Part shown: piece after piece, positions 1-6,785 of the stretch
Layout: every line of letters starts with the position of its first letter
How positions within the stretch are numbered: the stretch's first letter is position 1
From: a virus
Length of the DNA: 29,161 nucleotides
Reading direction: 5' to 3' (one strand)
Virus record (IMG/VR): IMGVR_UViG_3300025769_000593
Coordinates: 1 to 29,161 of that record
The notes under the pieces: model-generated
The model's input: the letters and a program-made list of their open reading frames with translations, nothing else
Told to the model about the DNA's origin: nothing
The model's database searches: none
Made by a program: the position numbers and the translations under genes

Positions 1-60
1 GTGTGAACTCTTTCCTCACCCAACATTTAAAATGTGGGATATTAGAAATAGTATAAGACA

Positions 61-576
61 CTATCTAGCTCGACCGCCTCTTGCCATATACTTGGAAGTC
101 TTACCTCCACCTTTCATTCTGTATTTTGAAGTCTTACCTCCACCTTTCATTCTGTATTTAGATGCTTTACCACCACCCATAAGTTTGGCCTTACCACCTT
201 TTTTCATGTATTTAGATGTTTTACCTCCACCTTTTAAAACTTTAACAACAGCTGATCTAATCTTATCACTGGATTTTTTATCTCTATTTTTAGCTTTTAA
301 CCGTTCTTTAGTTGGTGTTTGTTTTGTTCCCAGTGGTAGTTTTTTTCTAGAAATTGCCGTTGCACCAGATTGTGTGCCTTGTTTCCCTTGTCGTTTTGTA
401 CGAGACAGACCTGTGGCACCTGGTTTATTAATTTTTCCAGGCTCTACATAAGCTGTATATGTTTTGCTTTTTCCTTTTCTTTTTAATTGTTTAGCTTTTG
501 TAAATGGATTTACTTCTCTTGAAGTAATTGTCCCTTTACTCGTAGCTATGGACTTTTTAGTTTTTACTTTACTCAT
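61..576 (-). CDS. Lys/Gly-rich repeat protein, unknown function
   Basis: A 171-residue, very basic protein. The N-terminal two thirds is rich in Lys, Thr and Ser with no recognisable fold. The last ~60 residues are a low-complexity repeat in which GGGKTSKY(R)M recurs about four times, ending ARGGRAR. There is no signal peptide or membrane segment. An AAGGAG ribosome-binding site lies about nine bases upstream of the ATG at 576. It is the last visible gene of the minus-strand late operon, downstream of several other cationic small proteins. I infer a virion or nucleic-acid-associated role from charge and position only; no catalytic motif is visible. The repeat part may differ in copy number between relatives. 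Confidence 0.75.
   Translation of the reverse strand: MSKVKTKKSIATSKGTITSREVNPFTKAKQLKRKGKSKTYTAYVEPGKINKPGATGLSRTKRQGKQGTQSGATAISRKKLPLGTKQTPTKERLKAKNRDKKSSDKIRSAVVKVLKGGGKTSKYMKKGGKAKLMGGGKASKYRMKGGGKTSKYRMKGGGKTSKYMARGGRAR
95..160 (-). repeat. 33-bp tandem repeat inside the Lys/Gly-rich gene
   Basis: Two adjacent 33-bp units, 95-127 and 128-160, differ only at their last base. More degenerate copies continue to about 240. Each unit encodes one GGGKTSKYRMK repeat. The near-identity at DNA level points to recent expansion by slippage or unequal recombination. Confidence 0.8.
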
Positions 577-591
577 TTTACTTACTCCTTG

Positions 592-1059
592 TTATAGATT
601 GGTTAACACATATACTTCGAAAGCTATGGCTGCCAATCCAATCAACCCAGCTCCGATTCCTATTATAATATTCTTTCTTCGTTTTTGCATCTGTATTTTT
701 TGTTTTAATAATGTTGCCTGTCTCTTTCTTTCAAATGCAATTTCTTTTTGTAGTCTCTCCCATTGTCCCGGAGAACCATACAATGCAAACATCTCTCTCA
801 TTTGATCTCGTATTCTCTTTGCTTCTTCATTTCTAAAGTGTGCATCAATAGCATTCTGTTCTGCTCCAGTTAGTTTACCAAGAACTTTACCTAATCCACT
901 TGACTTATTACTAGCTACAACTTGTAAACCAGCTTCGGCCTTGGCCCATTTCGATACAACACTTGACATATTAGCCAAATCTTTACCAGCTTTAATAGCT
1001 TTGGTTATAGTATCGGTTGCGCCTTTTAATGCGGCGAAAGCCATGAATGGATCTATCAT
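592..1059 (-). CDS. Coiled-coil protein with C-terminal membrane anchor, probable virion protein
   Basis: 155 residues. The N-terminal half is Ala/Lys-rich and helical. A charged stretch (about 80-125, rich in Arg, Lys, Glu and Gln) is likely coiled coil. A poly-basic patch (QKRRKN) is followed by one hydrophobic segment (about 131-152, IIIGIGAGLIGLAAIAFEVYVL) that could span a membrane. The topology suggests a protein anchored by its C-terminus with a long cytoplasmic or virion-internal N-terminus. It lies seven bases from the next gene upstream. A structural, ejection or lysis-accessory role is possible, but I recognise no family with certainty. Confidence 0.7.
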   Translation of the reverse strand: MIDPFMAFAALKGATDTITKAIKAGKDLANMSSVVSKWAKAEAGLQVVASNKSSGLGKVLGKLTGAEQNAIDAHFRNEEAKRIRDQMREMFALYGSPGQWERLQKEIAFERKRQATLLKQKIQMQKRRKNIIIGIGAGLIGLAAIAFEVYVLTNL

Positions 1060-1065
1060 CGTCGT

Positions 1066-1341
1066 CTACTTTCTTCTTTTAGTTTTAACTTTCTGTTTAC
1101 GTCCACTAGCGCTAATCGGATAACGAATGGATGTAGGCTTTGGACCAGTATTAGTCTTGGCTCTTTTTCTTCTAACAGCCGCAGCTTTCTGTCCTGCTGT
1201 CATTCTATTAGCAACTGCCTTCGGACGACAGACTGGATACTTTCTTTTTGACGACTTAGCTGATTTACGTCCACACTTTTTACCAGTAGATATATCAACC
1301 CAATCTTCTTTAAACCAAGTCTTTAAACCTTTCTTAGCCAT
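1066..1341 (-). CDS. Small basic Cys-containing protein (DUF5872-like)
   Basis: 91 residues. The N-terminal block, KTWFKEDWVDISTGKKCGRK followed by a YPVCRP motif (about residues 36-41), matches from memory the conserved DUF5872 domain seen in many aquatic phages and some large viruses. The two conserved Cys (C23, C38) could bind metal or form a disulfide. The C-terminal half is Lys/Arg-rich without fold signals. Function is unknown. It sits in the run of cationic small genes after the capsid gene, one base from its upstream neighbour. Confidence 0.75.
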   Translation of the reverse strand: MAKKGLKTWFKEDWVDISTGKKCGRKSAKSSKRKYPVCRPKAVANRMTAGQKAAAVRRKRAKTNTGPKPTSIRYPISASGRKQKVKTKRRK

Positions 1342-1342
1342 A

Positions 1343-1786
1343 TTAATAATACTTAGTTACTTTTTTTCGTTTCACTACACCACAACCACGAGCTATACCA
1401 CCCTTTTTCATTTTCATTTTCATTTTTCTTCTTAGTGGTGAACGAGCTGGTCTAGCTTTTGTTTTCTTAGAATCATTCATACCAGCTATCTTTTTATAAT
1501 CAATAAAAGTTGTATCTTCTTTAACAGTTGGTTTTGGCTTAGTTGACATTTTAGGTCTTGTAGTTGTACGATAAGCCCTAGCAGTCTTACCACCACCAGC
1601 TAACTTAATCTTACCACCTCCAGCTTTCTTAGGCTTTGGTCCTCTAAAGTCTTTTCGTTTAGTTCCACGATCATCTTTTATTTTACCAGCACAGACTTTT
1701 GATGCATATGCATTTGCATAAGCTGAAGGATAGACTGCGAACTTACGTTTGGCAGCAGCTTTACCTCTAGGACATAGTTTTGTCAT
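1343..1786 (-). CDS. Lys/Arg-rich small protein, unknown function
   Basis: 147 residues, extremely basic. It opens with MTKLCPRGKAAAKRKFAVYP and a segment (AYANAYASKVCAGK) reminiscent of a short phage family with two conserved Cys. The middle contains GGGK repeats (KAGGGKIKLAGGGKTAR) like those of the gene at 61-576. The tail is KMKMKMKKGG-rich. The ATG at 1786 lies within the end of the 41-residue ORF at 1767-1892, so translation is probably coupled. Function is unknown; a cationic virion or DNA-associated role is an inference from composition. Confidence 0.7.
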   Translation of the reverse strand: MTKLCPRGKAAAKRKFAVYPSAYANAYASKVCAGKIKDDRGTKRKDFRGPKPKKAGGGKIKLAGGGKTARAYRTTTRPKMSTKPKPTVKEDTTFIDYKKIAGMNDSKKTKARPARSPLRRKMKMKMKKGGIARGCGVVKRKKVTKYY

Positions 1787-1892
1787 ATTTGTAACCCCAT
1801 CTGTTTTCTGATAAGTCCCACACCCTTTTAGTAGCTTTTGGAATCTTAACTAATAATTTATTAAACTTTATTACGTTTTTTGTTACTTGCAT
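1767..1892 (-). CDS. Small ORF, 41 residues, unknown function
   Basis: Starts MQVTKNVIKF and ends KYDKTMS. Its ATG (1892-1890) overlaps the TAA of the upstream gene as TAATG, and its stop lies 20 bases inside the next gene, so it fills what would otherwise be a ~105-base gap in a tightly packed operon. The product is basic (nine Lys) with a central RVWDLSENRWGY segment. The TAATG junction is the main argument that it is translated. No family is recognised. Confidence 0.5.
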   Translation of the reverse strand: MQVTKNVIKFNKLLVKIPKATKRVWDLSENRWGYKYDKTMS

Positions 1893-2047
1893 TATCTACC
1901 CCTTTTCTTTCTACCAGCACAATGTGCTCGTTGTGAAAAACCTTTTGGGTTTTTACAGTTAATAGACTTCTTGTACTTCCGGGTCCACTTTTTCTTTTGT
2001 GGTCCTTTCGTTACTTGTTGTCTTATATTAGCACGACTTATTGCCAT
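1892..2047 (-). CDS. Small basic protein, 51 residues, conserved Cys pair
   Basis: The 51 residues begin MAISRANIRQQVTKGPQKKK and end AHCAGRKKRGR. The segment CKNPKGFSQRAHCAGRKK contains two Cys twelve residues apart and resembles a short motif (C..PKGFSQ.AHC..RK) that I recall from small phage proteins of this neighbourhood. It is strongly cationic. Its ATG is one base from the stop of the membrane protein gene upstream (2049), and its stop overlaps the start of the next ORF. Function is unknown. Confidence 0.7.
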   Translation of the reverse strand: MAISRANIRQQVTKGPQKKKWTRKYKKSINCKNPKGFSQRAHCAGRKKRGR

Positions 2048-2048
2048 A

Positions 2049-2270
2049 TTAAATACCTATAAGTATCTTTGCTATAACTGAAGTGGCTCCAGATTGCATA
2101 AAAATCGTAGCACATACAGCACCAATAACTAACCATTTAACTTGAAAGATAGATCGTTTAACACAGCCCATATCTGTTTTAAGTTCTGATACGTCCTCAC
2201 GTAACTGAGCTTCTCTTTCAATATGACGAGTTAGCTCAAGTTTAAGATCAGTTAACTCTTTATCAGCCAT
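2049..2270 (-). CDS. Small coiled-coil and single-span membrane protein, holin-like candidate
   Basis: 73 residues. An N-terminal charged helix (about 1-40, heptad-like ELTDLKLELTRHIEREAQLR) is followed by one hydrophobic segment (about 45-71, VKWLVIGAVCATIFMQSGA onward). The size and single transmembrane span fit a holin or spanin-like accessory, but the coiled-coil-first layout also occurs in structural proteins. The 41-residue membrane protein gene lies immediately upstream (stop at 2272), so two tiny membrane proteins are encoded back to back. No endolysin gene is visible next to them, which limits the lysis assignment. Confidence 0.65.
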   Translation of the reverse strand: MADKELTDLKLELTRHIEREAQLREDVSELKTDMGCVKRSIFQVKWLVIGAVCATIFMQSGATSVIAKILIGI

Positions 2271-2271
2271 C

Positions 2272-2397
2272 TTAAAATATCCAACACCATAATAGTAAAC
2301 CTACTATTGCGGCTATGTACCATTCTTTTTTACATTCAGAACACTTGATCTTTTCTTTAATCTTCATCCAAATCATATTCATATCTAACATTTCCAT
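2272..2397 (-). CDS. 41-residue membrane microprotein with CxxC
   Basis: This short ORF begins MEMLDMNMIWMKIKEKIK, continues with a CSEC pair and ends in one hydrophobic segment (WYIAAIVGLLLWCWIF). A strong AAGGAGG ribosome-binding site lies just upstream. Its spacing favours the second ATG (2391), giving 39 residues, over the first (2397). The stop (2274-2272) is one base from the start of the next gene. It overlaps the end of the upstream gene by 7-13 bases, as is usual for this operon. The CxxC before the span could bind zinc or form a disulfide. Function is unknown; a lysis accessory is possible. Confidence 0.6.
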   Translation of the reverse strand: MEMLDMNMIWMKIKEKIKCSECKKEWYIAAIVGLLLWCWIF

Positions 2398-2684
2398 CTC
2401 CTCCTTGCTTGACAGATTCTTTTATTAGGTGTCTTTCGACAGTTAATATTATGCATCTTGGCTTGACCCGCAGATCGTGCACAAAATGACTTTCTTCTTT
2501 TAGCTCGTTTGCCAGTTGGTTTTGATTCTGTAACAGCAGTCTTTAATTTAGACCCAGGATTTGCACGACGATAAGCCGCTACACCTTTGGCCGTCATACC
2601 CGCACCTTTTTTAGTTGGCCTAAAGTTACCAGATTTAACACTGGACTTTATGCCCATACCTTTTTTCTTTTTACGAGTAGCCAT
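2385..2684 (-). CDS. Basic conserved phage protein (DUF6321-like)
   Basis: 99 residues. The ATG at 2684 is preferred to one 33 bases upstream because it lies four bases after the stop of the preceding gene and opens MATRKKKKGMG. The pattern GMTAKGVAAYRRANPG, then a KLKTAVTE and PTGKRAKRRKSFCAR stretch and an RRRWKC terminus, matches from memory a short family widespread in phages and large DNA viruses (DUF6321-like: KSFCAR...MKK...RKWNC). Strongly cationic with several Cys. Its biochemical role is not known to me. Confidence 0.75.
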   Translation of the reverse strand: MATRKKKKGMGIKSSVKSGNFRPTKKGAGMTAKGVAAYRRANPGSKLKTAVTESKPTGKRAKRRKSFCARSAGQAKMHNINCRKTPNKRICQARRRWKC

Positions 2685-2688
2685 ACGT

Positions 2689-2964
2689 CTAACCAGTAAA
2701 GACTGTGCCAGCCGCACTTGTAGGTACAGTTATATGTAAATTTGTTTCGTAACGAATACCAGCATCTTCAATATACTGATCCGTTGCTCCACCACTATTA
2801 AGTTGTACTTTTAAGACAGTATCACCAGAAGCGCCACCATCTCTCAAGATAACTTCTTTAATAGATGTAGAATTATTTACAAAACTATAGCCTCTTATAC
2901 GACCAGAACTTGAATCAATCGTACCAGTAGCTGAAACAAAACTTGCTTTAATATTTGTTGCCAT
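2689..2964 (-). CDS. Small virion-type protein, unknown
   Basis: 91 residues, rich in Ser, Thr, Gly and beta-branched residues, with no charged clusters. It looks like an all-beta structural protein: alternating hydrophobic strands such as SIKEVILRDG, TVLKVQL and NLHITVP separated by Gly/Ser turns. It is the first gene after the terminator behind the major capsid gene. A capsid-surface, connector or tail-associated role would fit, but I cannot assign one. A TTATAAGGAA stretch upstream provides an AAGGAA ribosome-binding site. Confidence 0.65.
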   Translation of the reverse strand: MATNIKASFVSATGTIDSSSGRIRGYSFVNNSTSIKEVILRDGGASGDTVLKVQLNSGGATDQYIEDAGIRYETNLHITVPTSAAGTVFTG

Positions 2965-2986
2965 AATTAATTCCTTATAAAAAATA

Positions 2987-3010
2987 AAAGGGGCCAGTTA
3001 AGACCCCTTT
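2987..3010 (-). terminator. Intrinsic terminator after the major capsid gene
   Basis: A perfect 7-bp inverted repeat, AAAGGGG (2987-2993) and CCCCTTT (3004-3010), surrounds a 10-base loop. Read on the minus strand, the stem is followed by TATTTTTTATAAGG, a T-rich run. It sits 12 bases past the capsid stop, so it would limit or end transcription after the highly expressed capsid gene. Genes beyond it would be expressed by read-through or from other promoters. Confidence 0.75.
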
Positions 3011-3021
3011 CATTGATTTGC

Positions 3022-3960
3022 CTATGATCCAGCAGAACCGTAATATGATCTCCAGTCACTAAAACCAAAGCTATATCTTTCTCTAGCTTTGAATCTCAAG
3101 TTACCAGTATCAAAATCAGGCTCCATCTTAGTAGCTAAAGGTGCTCTTACGAACATTTTAGCTCCATTTGGAACATCTGTTTTAATGAAGTATGCATTAG
3201 TATCTGTGAATCTGTGGTTCACGAAATACCCACTAGGTAGCATACTCATTGAACGGATAGCATTAACATCATTTAGATTAGTTGCACCGTTGGTAGCTGT
3301 ACCAGGGTTAACACCAATCTGTGTTGACAATGTACTGTTAAGAATTTTCTCAGCAGTAAACTGTAGGTTTGGTGGAATATGCAATGATCTTGCACGTGCA
3401 CCAATTAAGATGTCTCTGTCATCCTTCGTTTGTTGGATAGCAATCAAGGCAGTTTCTAGTGTAGCTTCAGATAAGTCTGATGCTGCTAGTAAGTTGTCTT
3501 GAGTCCCACTCATTACTGGGTGAGAGTTTGAGAAGAACGGTTGTCCATCTCCACCAGGAAACGATGTGCTGAAACCATTGTTAAACACATTAGCAGCTTT
3601 AACCTGCTTAGTAGTTGACATTGCTCTTGCAAGACCTCTTGCACGTACTTTAGCAAAAGTATCATACAAGTTATCTTCCATTGCTTCCTCAGTAACTGCG
3701 AAAGCTAAAGCAACTGTTTCATGTGAATAACGGCTTGTGAATGACTCTGTTGCAGAATCATACTGTACAGCTGCACCTTCTGATTTAGTTGGTGCTTCAC
3801 CGAAGCCAGTGAATAGAACCTCTTCTTCAAATGCTCTATCCGAGTTTTCTGTATCAAATAAAGGAACGTGTTCGTCCTCTATAGATCCGTACTCCAATCC
3901 AAAGACTGCATTTAATCCAGGAAGGAGCTGTTTTGCGATATTACCTCTATTTATAGCCAT
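3022..3960 (-). CDS. Major capsid protein (HK97 fold, Mu gpT-like)
   Basis: 312 residues. It forms the icosahedral shell. It resembles the phage Mu gpT-type major head family: an N-terminal arm (1-80), a long helical segment with many Ala, Glu and Arg (about 88-125, the likely spine helix), a DGQPFFSNSHP motif (138-148) typical of this family, a P-domain (about 160-215, DDRDILIGARARSLHIPP) and a beta-rich C-terminal part ending in ARERYSFGFSDWRSYYG. No separate protease gene is visible, so maturation cleavage is uncertain. An AGGAGG ribosome-binding site precedes the ATG at 3960. It lies downstream of the scaffold-like and decoration-like genes and is followed by a strong terminator, as expected for the most abundant virion protein. 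Confidence 0.85.
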   Translation of the reverse strand: MAINRGNIAKQLLPGLNAVFGLEYGSIEDEHVPLFDTENSDRAFEEEVLFTGFGEAPTKSEGAAVQYDSATESFTSRYSHETVALAFAVTEEAMEDNLYDTFAKVRARGLARAMSTTKQVKAANVFNNGFSTSFPGGDGQPFFSNSHPVMSGTQDNLLAASDLSEATLETALIAIQQTKDDRDILIGARARSLHIPPNLQFTAEKILNSTLSTQIGVNPGTATNGATNLNDVNAIRSMSMLPSGYFVNHRFTDTNAYFIKTDVPNGAKMFVRAPLATKMEPDFDTGNLRFKARERYSFGFSDWRSYYGSAGS

Positions 3961-3971
3961 AATATTCCCTC

Positions 3972-4562
3972 CTATAAGTCAGTTATAGAAACGACTGACC
4001 CTTTACCGTAGTCATCTCTATGTAGATTAAGTTTAACTTCAAACTTTGGAAATTGATCGGTTGCGCTTTCACCAGGTAATGTAGACCTTCTAAGCACTCT
4101 TATTGCCTTTGCAGCCTCATCTCCCGCTCCGCCTTTAATACCGAAGCCAGAAATACCTGTGATAGTTGAACCAGAACCTAAAGTCACATCAAAGTTCAGA
4201 CCGATTTGAGTGTCAGCGACAGTCGCATCTGCTTGTACTATATATGTAGCATTAGGATCATCAAGAACTAAAGCTTTTGGTTTACCAGTTGATGATGAAG
4301 TGTTTGCTGGAAAATAATTACTAAACGTAGGTTGTTTAGTAGTTGGATCTACCCAGTTAACACCCATAAAAACTCCAGCTTGTAGATTGCCAGTAGCCGA
4401 TACTTTTTGAATAGCACCGTCGACGATTTTTACTACATCGCCTTGGAAGATGTCTACGTTATTGCTGTTTGCAATATCATATTCATTCATACCACTCGTA
4501 TTATATCCACCACCACGCATTCTAGAAGGTTGAAGTCCATTCAGATTTTTAGATGTTGCCAT
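3972..4562 (-). CDS. Capsid-associated structural protein (decoration-like)
   Basis: 196 residues. The ATG at 4562 (MATSKNLNGL) is chosen because AAGGAGGTTAAG sits directly before it; an ATG 15 bases further upstream overlaps that ribosome-binding site. The protein is beta-rich with a block GVFMGVNWVDPTTKQPTFSN (about 83-102) followed by FPANTSS and a VLDDPNATYIVQADATVAD segment. I recall this from structural proteins located immediately before the capsid gene in marine phages. The position next to the capsid gene suggests a head decoration or minor head protein. No enzyme motif is seen. Confidence 0.7.
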   Translation of the reverse strand: MATSKNLNGLQPSRMRGGGYNTSGMNEYDIANSNNVDIFQGDVVKIVDGAIQKVSATGNLQAGVFMGVNWVDPTTKQPTFSNYFPANTSSSTGKPKALVLDDPNATYIVQADATVADTQIGLNFDVTLGSGSTITGISGFGIKGGAGDEAAKAIRVLRRSTLPGESATDQFPKFEVKLNLHRDDYGKGSVVSITDL

Positions 4563-4613
4563 CTTAACCTCCTTCAAAAGTTAGTGTTGTTGTTATAATT
4601 AAACCAACAAACT

Positions 4614-5108
4614 CTATTTATTAAAGTGTGTCGGTCTTCCTGTGGTAACTTTTGATTTACTGTTGTTAGAGATTGGCATACGAGGATCGTTCTTGCTCAT
4701 AAGCTGTCTGTTAATAGCATCGGTTTGAGACTGTGTGAATTCATCCACATGTTGTCTGTACCCCTCATTGTTTTCTATAGTGTTTGCCGCTAAAGCTACA
4801 TCACCACGAATAACAAGGTTACCGAGACTACTGGCAGCTTGGCTTTGAAAACCAGCACTAAGTTCAGGAACATCTTCAGGTCGAACAAAGTCCCACCCTT
4901 CGAATTGCTTTTCCTGTACGTTCTGATCATCATACTGACCCTTTAGAGAAACTCTGATCCATCTAAGGACAAGTCCTTTTTCTTTGAATCTGTTGGCTAC
5001 CTCTTCAGGAATCTTTAACCAATTCTTCTTTTCATATACACCTCTTTGTTTACGAGATGTTTGTTGTGTCGAACGAGTCACTTTTACGTCATTTGTTTTT
5101 GTAGTCAT
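4614..5108 (-). CDS. Conserved virion-module protein, unknown function
   Basis: 164 residues. The N-terminal ~30 residues are basic and Ser/Thr-rich. A compact segment follows, IPEEVANRFKEKGLVLRWIR (about 33-52), then a GWDFVRPEDVPEL block. This layout (residue conversion to KEKGL..RW.R...DD.N...K...GW..V...D.P) recurs in small proteins located between scaffold and capsid genes in aquatic podoviruses. The C-terminal part is polar and probably disordered. It may be a head-assembly accessory. No catalytic residues are apparent. Confidence 0.6.
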   Translation of the reverse strand: MTTKTNDVKVTRSTQQTSRKQRGVYEKKNWLKIPEEVANRFKEKGLVLRWIRVSLKGQYDDQNVQEKQFEGWDFVRPEDVPELSAGFQSQAASSLGNLVIRGDVALAANTIENNEGYRQHVDEFTQSQTDAINRQLMSKNDPRMPISNNSKSKVTTGRPTHFNK

Positions 5109-5135
5109 AAATCAATATTACCTTTCATATCCACG

Positions 5136-6113
5136 TTATACATTTACAGTAGTGTAGTCATCTCCAGCCTTCTCGACCTTCGCTTTTTCTTTAGCATACA
5201 CATCAAGTGGTACTCCCATCTTTTTGGCAAGACGAACATCTTCTTGAGATAATCGTATCTTACCTTTAGATGATGCTGAAGTACGTGACTTTCCAGCAAC
5301 CACTTGAGCAGGTTTGTTTGTTGGTTCTTCCTGCTGACCAAACTTGTGAGGCATTTCTTTCTTTAGCCTTTTACTTATCTCAGTATAAAACTCTTCACTC
5401 TCTGGATCAAAGCCCTCTTGTAATAAATCTTCATTAACAATATGTGCAGCTTGAGTAAGTATTCTATCTTTATTGTACCAGTCACTATTATCAGATATCC
5501 ACTCTCTAGCTAGTTTATGTAGCTTCGGTGGTTGTTGAGTTTGCTGTGATGGTTTAGCTTCTTCTTCCTTCTTAGGCTCAACTGTTTCAGTTTTCTTTGC
5601 TTGATCATCCATATAGAATCTCTTAGCATCAACCATTCTAAGTTCGGTTGTTGCATCGGCAATAGCTTTCTGGGCATCAAGAAGTTTATCCTTATCACCT
5701 GAGTCATAAGCATTCTTGTATCCTTCTTCTGCAAGTTTAAGTTTTTCTTTAAGTTGATTTTCATAACTAACTAAACTGGCAGCTTCTGTTTCTTGAACCT
5801 TTTTATTAGTATTCTGTAGTTTAGACTGAAGTTCTTCAATCTGTTTTTGTTGCGCTTCGAGTTGTTCTTCTCTCTCTTTACGTTGTTTAATAAGTTGTCT
5901 GATACGTTTTTCAGCGCCTGCCGTGTTGATACCATCTAGCTCCTCTGGATCTTTTGGTTCTTCAACTTGTGGCTTTTCTGTTTTAGCTTCGACCTTCGGT
6001 TGTTTTTCTTCTTCGTCAACAACCTCGTATTCTGGTTCTTTAGTTTCTTGTTGGGGTTTTGATATATCAATCTCTTGATATCCGTCGTCTTGAGTTTTTG
6101 TTTCTTCGTTCAT
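5136..6113 (-). CDS. Capsid scaffolding protein
   Basis: 325 residues. The first ~75 residues are acidic and disordered (many Glu, Lys, Gln). A long coiled coil follows (about 75-160, KRIRQLIKQRKEREEQLEAQ onward), then a Gln/Pro-rich linker, a helical segment and a basic C-terminal region (KGKIRLSQEDVRLAKKMGV). An acidic N-terminus, central coiled coil and basic C-terminal capsid-binding helix are the usual signs of a tailed-phage scaffold. Its place upstream of the capsid gene and downstream of the portal fits. A GGAGAA ribosome-binding site precedes the ATG. The sequence itself is not conserved enough to name a family, so the call rests on architecture and position. Confidence 0.75.
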   Translation of the reverse strand: MNEETKTQDDGYQEIDISKPQQETKEPEYEVVDEEEKQPKVEAKTEKPQVEEPKDPEELDGINTAGAEKRIRQLIKQRKEREEQLEAQQKQIEELQSKLQNTNKKVQETEAASLVSYENQLKEKLKLAEEGYKNAYDSGDKDKLLDAQKAIADATTELRMVDAKRFYMDDQAKKTETVEPKKEEEAKPSQQTQQPPKLHKLAREWISDNSDWYNKDRILTQAAHIVNEDLLQEGFDPESEEFYTEISKRLKKEMPHKFGQQEEPTNKPAQVVAGKSRTSASSKGKIRLSQEDVRLAKKMGVPLDVYAKEKAKVEKAGDDYTTVNV

Positions 6114-6166
6114 TTCTTCTCCGTAGTTACGAGTTACGATTACGTCAATAAGCTAAGTATATAGTA

Positions 6167-6589
6167 TTACTTACTAACATCCAAATAGGTAGGATCTAAA
6201 TCTCCTGGATTAGGAATAACCATTAGTATCTGATCATCAAATAATAAAATCATTTTTATTCCTTGGTAAGAAAATTTATCACCTTGATATTTACCATACA
6301 CAACATAATCGCCTGGTTTACACCACGAGCCACCTTTAAATCTATCACGATCGGCATAGGCTAGTTCACCTACTTTTAAGACACGACCGACTGTAGTTAA
6401 ATACTTTGCATCATCTTTGAATTTATCTGGAAGTAAAATACCACCCTTGGTCTTCTCTCTTATAGCCACTGGTCTAATCAATACATGATAACCTGGTATG
6501 TGAGGTAGAACCTCTGGGTCTTTTACTTCTTTATTACTAATCCATTCGTCGTTGCCTGCTGCGGCAGTAGCTACTCCAGCTGCTTTCAT
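6167..6589 (-). CDS. groES: GroES-like co-chaperonin
   Basis: 140 residues. Residues ~28-125 follow the Cpn10 pattern: PGYHVLIRPV (32-41), then KTKGGILLPD (46-55), the equivalent of the GroES mobile loop with the hydrophobic tripeptide that contacts GroEL, then VGRVLKVG (67-74), KPGDYVVYGKYQG (91-103) and a final strand ILMVI. It would cap the host GroEL ring, as T4 gp31 does, and help fold a phage protein, most plausibly the capsid protein whose operon it shares. There is an N-terminal extension of ~27 residues and a short C-terminal tail beyond the host-type length (~97). AAGGAG lies upstream of the ATG. It could serve the phage GroEL/GroES balance or another substrate, but the fold assignment is clear. 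Confidence 0.88.
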   Translation of the reverse strand: MKAAGVATAAAGNDEWISNKEVKDPEVLPHIPGYHVLIRPVAIREKTKGGILLPDKFKDDAKYLTTVGRVLKVGELAYADRDRFKGGSWCKPGDYVVYGKYQGDKFSYQGIKMILLFDDQILMVIPNPGDLDPTYLDVSK

Positions 6590-6590
6590 A

Positions 6591-6785
6591 TTACTCTTCT
6601 CCTTGGTTGTGTAAGTTTTTCTCAGCTAATTTAAGTTCTTCAAGAGCAATAGTCAACCCTTCAATTATACCGACCTGATATTTATAGTCTGAGTAATTTT
6701 CAGAAGAACCTGTTGCTATTGTTTCACTTAAATTATTTTTAGTTGTCGTCAACTTCTCTCTAAGATAATCGGCTATGGGATCCAT
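6591..6785 (-). CDS. Small conserved helical phage protein
   Basis: 64 residues, predicted all-helical. It matches from memory a short phage family with a pattern like L...G.A.DYS.Y....G...GL..A..E.K...K, here GSSENYSDYKYQVGIIEGL (about 26-44) followed by ALEELKLAEKNL. The ATG at 6785 overlaps the end of the sulfotransferase-like gene by 13 bases and the stop is one base from groES, so it is probably translationally coupled. Function is unknown; a head-assembly accessory is plausible from position. Confidence 0.65.
   Translation of the reverse strand: MDPIADYLREKLTTTKNNLSETIATGSSENYSDYKYQVGIIEGLTIALEELKLAEKNLHNQGEE

Noticed and set aside
1-60. Small hairpin in the first 60 bases as a terminator of the left arm
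   Set aside because: A CCC-ACATT/AATGT-GGG stem with one bulge exists near 18-37, but no T-run follows on the minus strand, and the sequence is cut at the window edge.
32-451. Pro-rich 139-codon ORF on the plus strand
   Set aside because: It is the antisense shadow of the GGGK repeat gene; codons mirror the repeat and there is no ribosome-binding site.
5144-5764. Two short minus-strand ORFs inside the scaffold-like gene
   Set aside because: Low-complexity Leu/Lys/Arg-rich shadows produced by the A/T-rich codons of the coiled-coil gene in the other frame; no ribosome-binding site.
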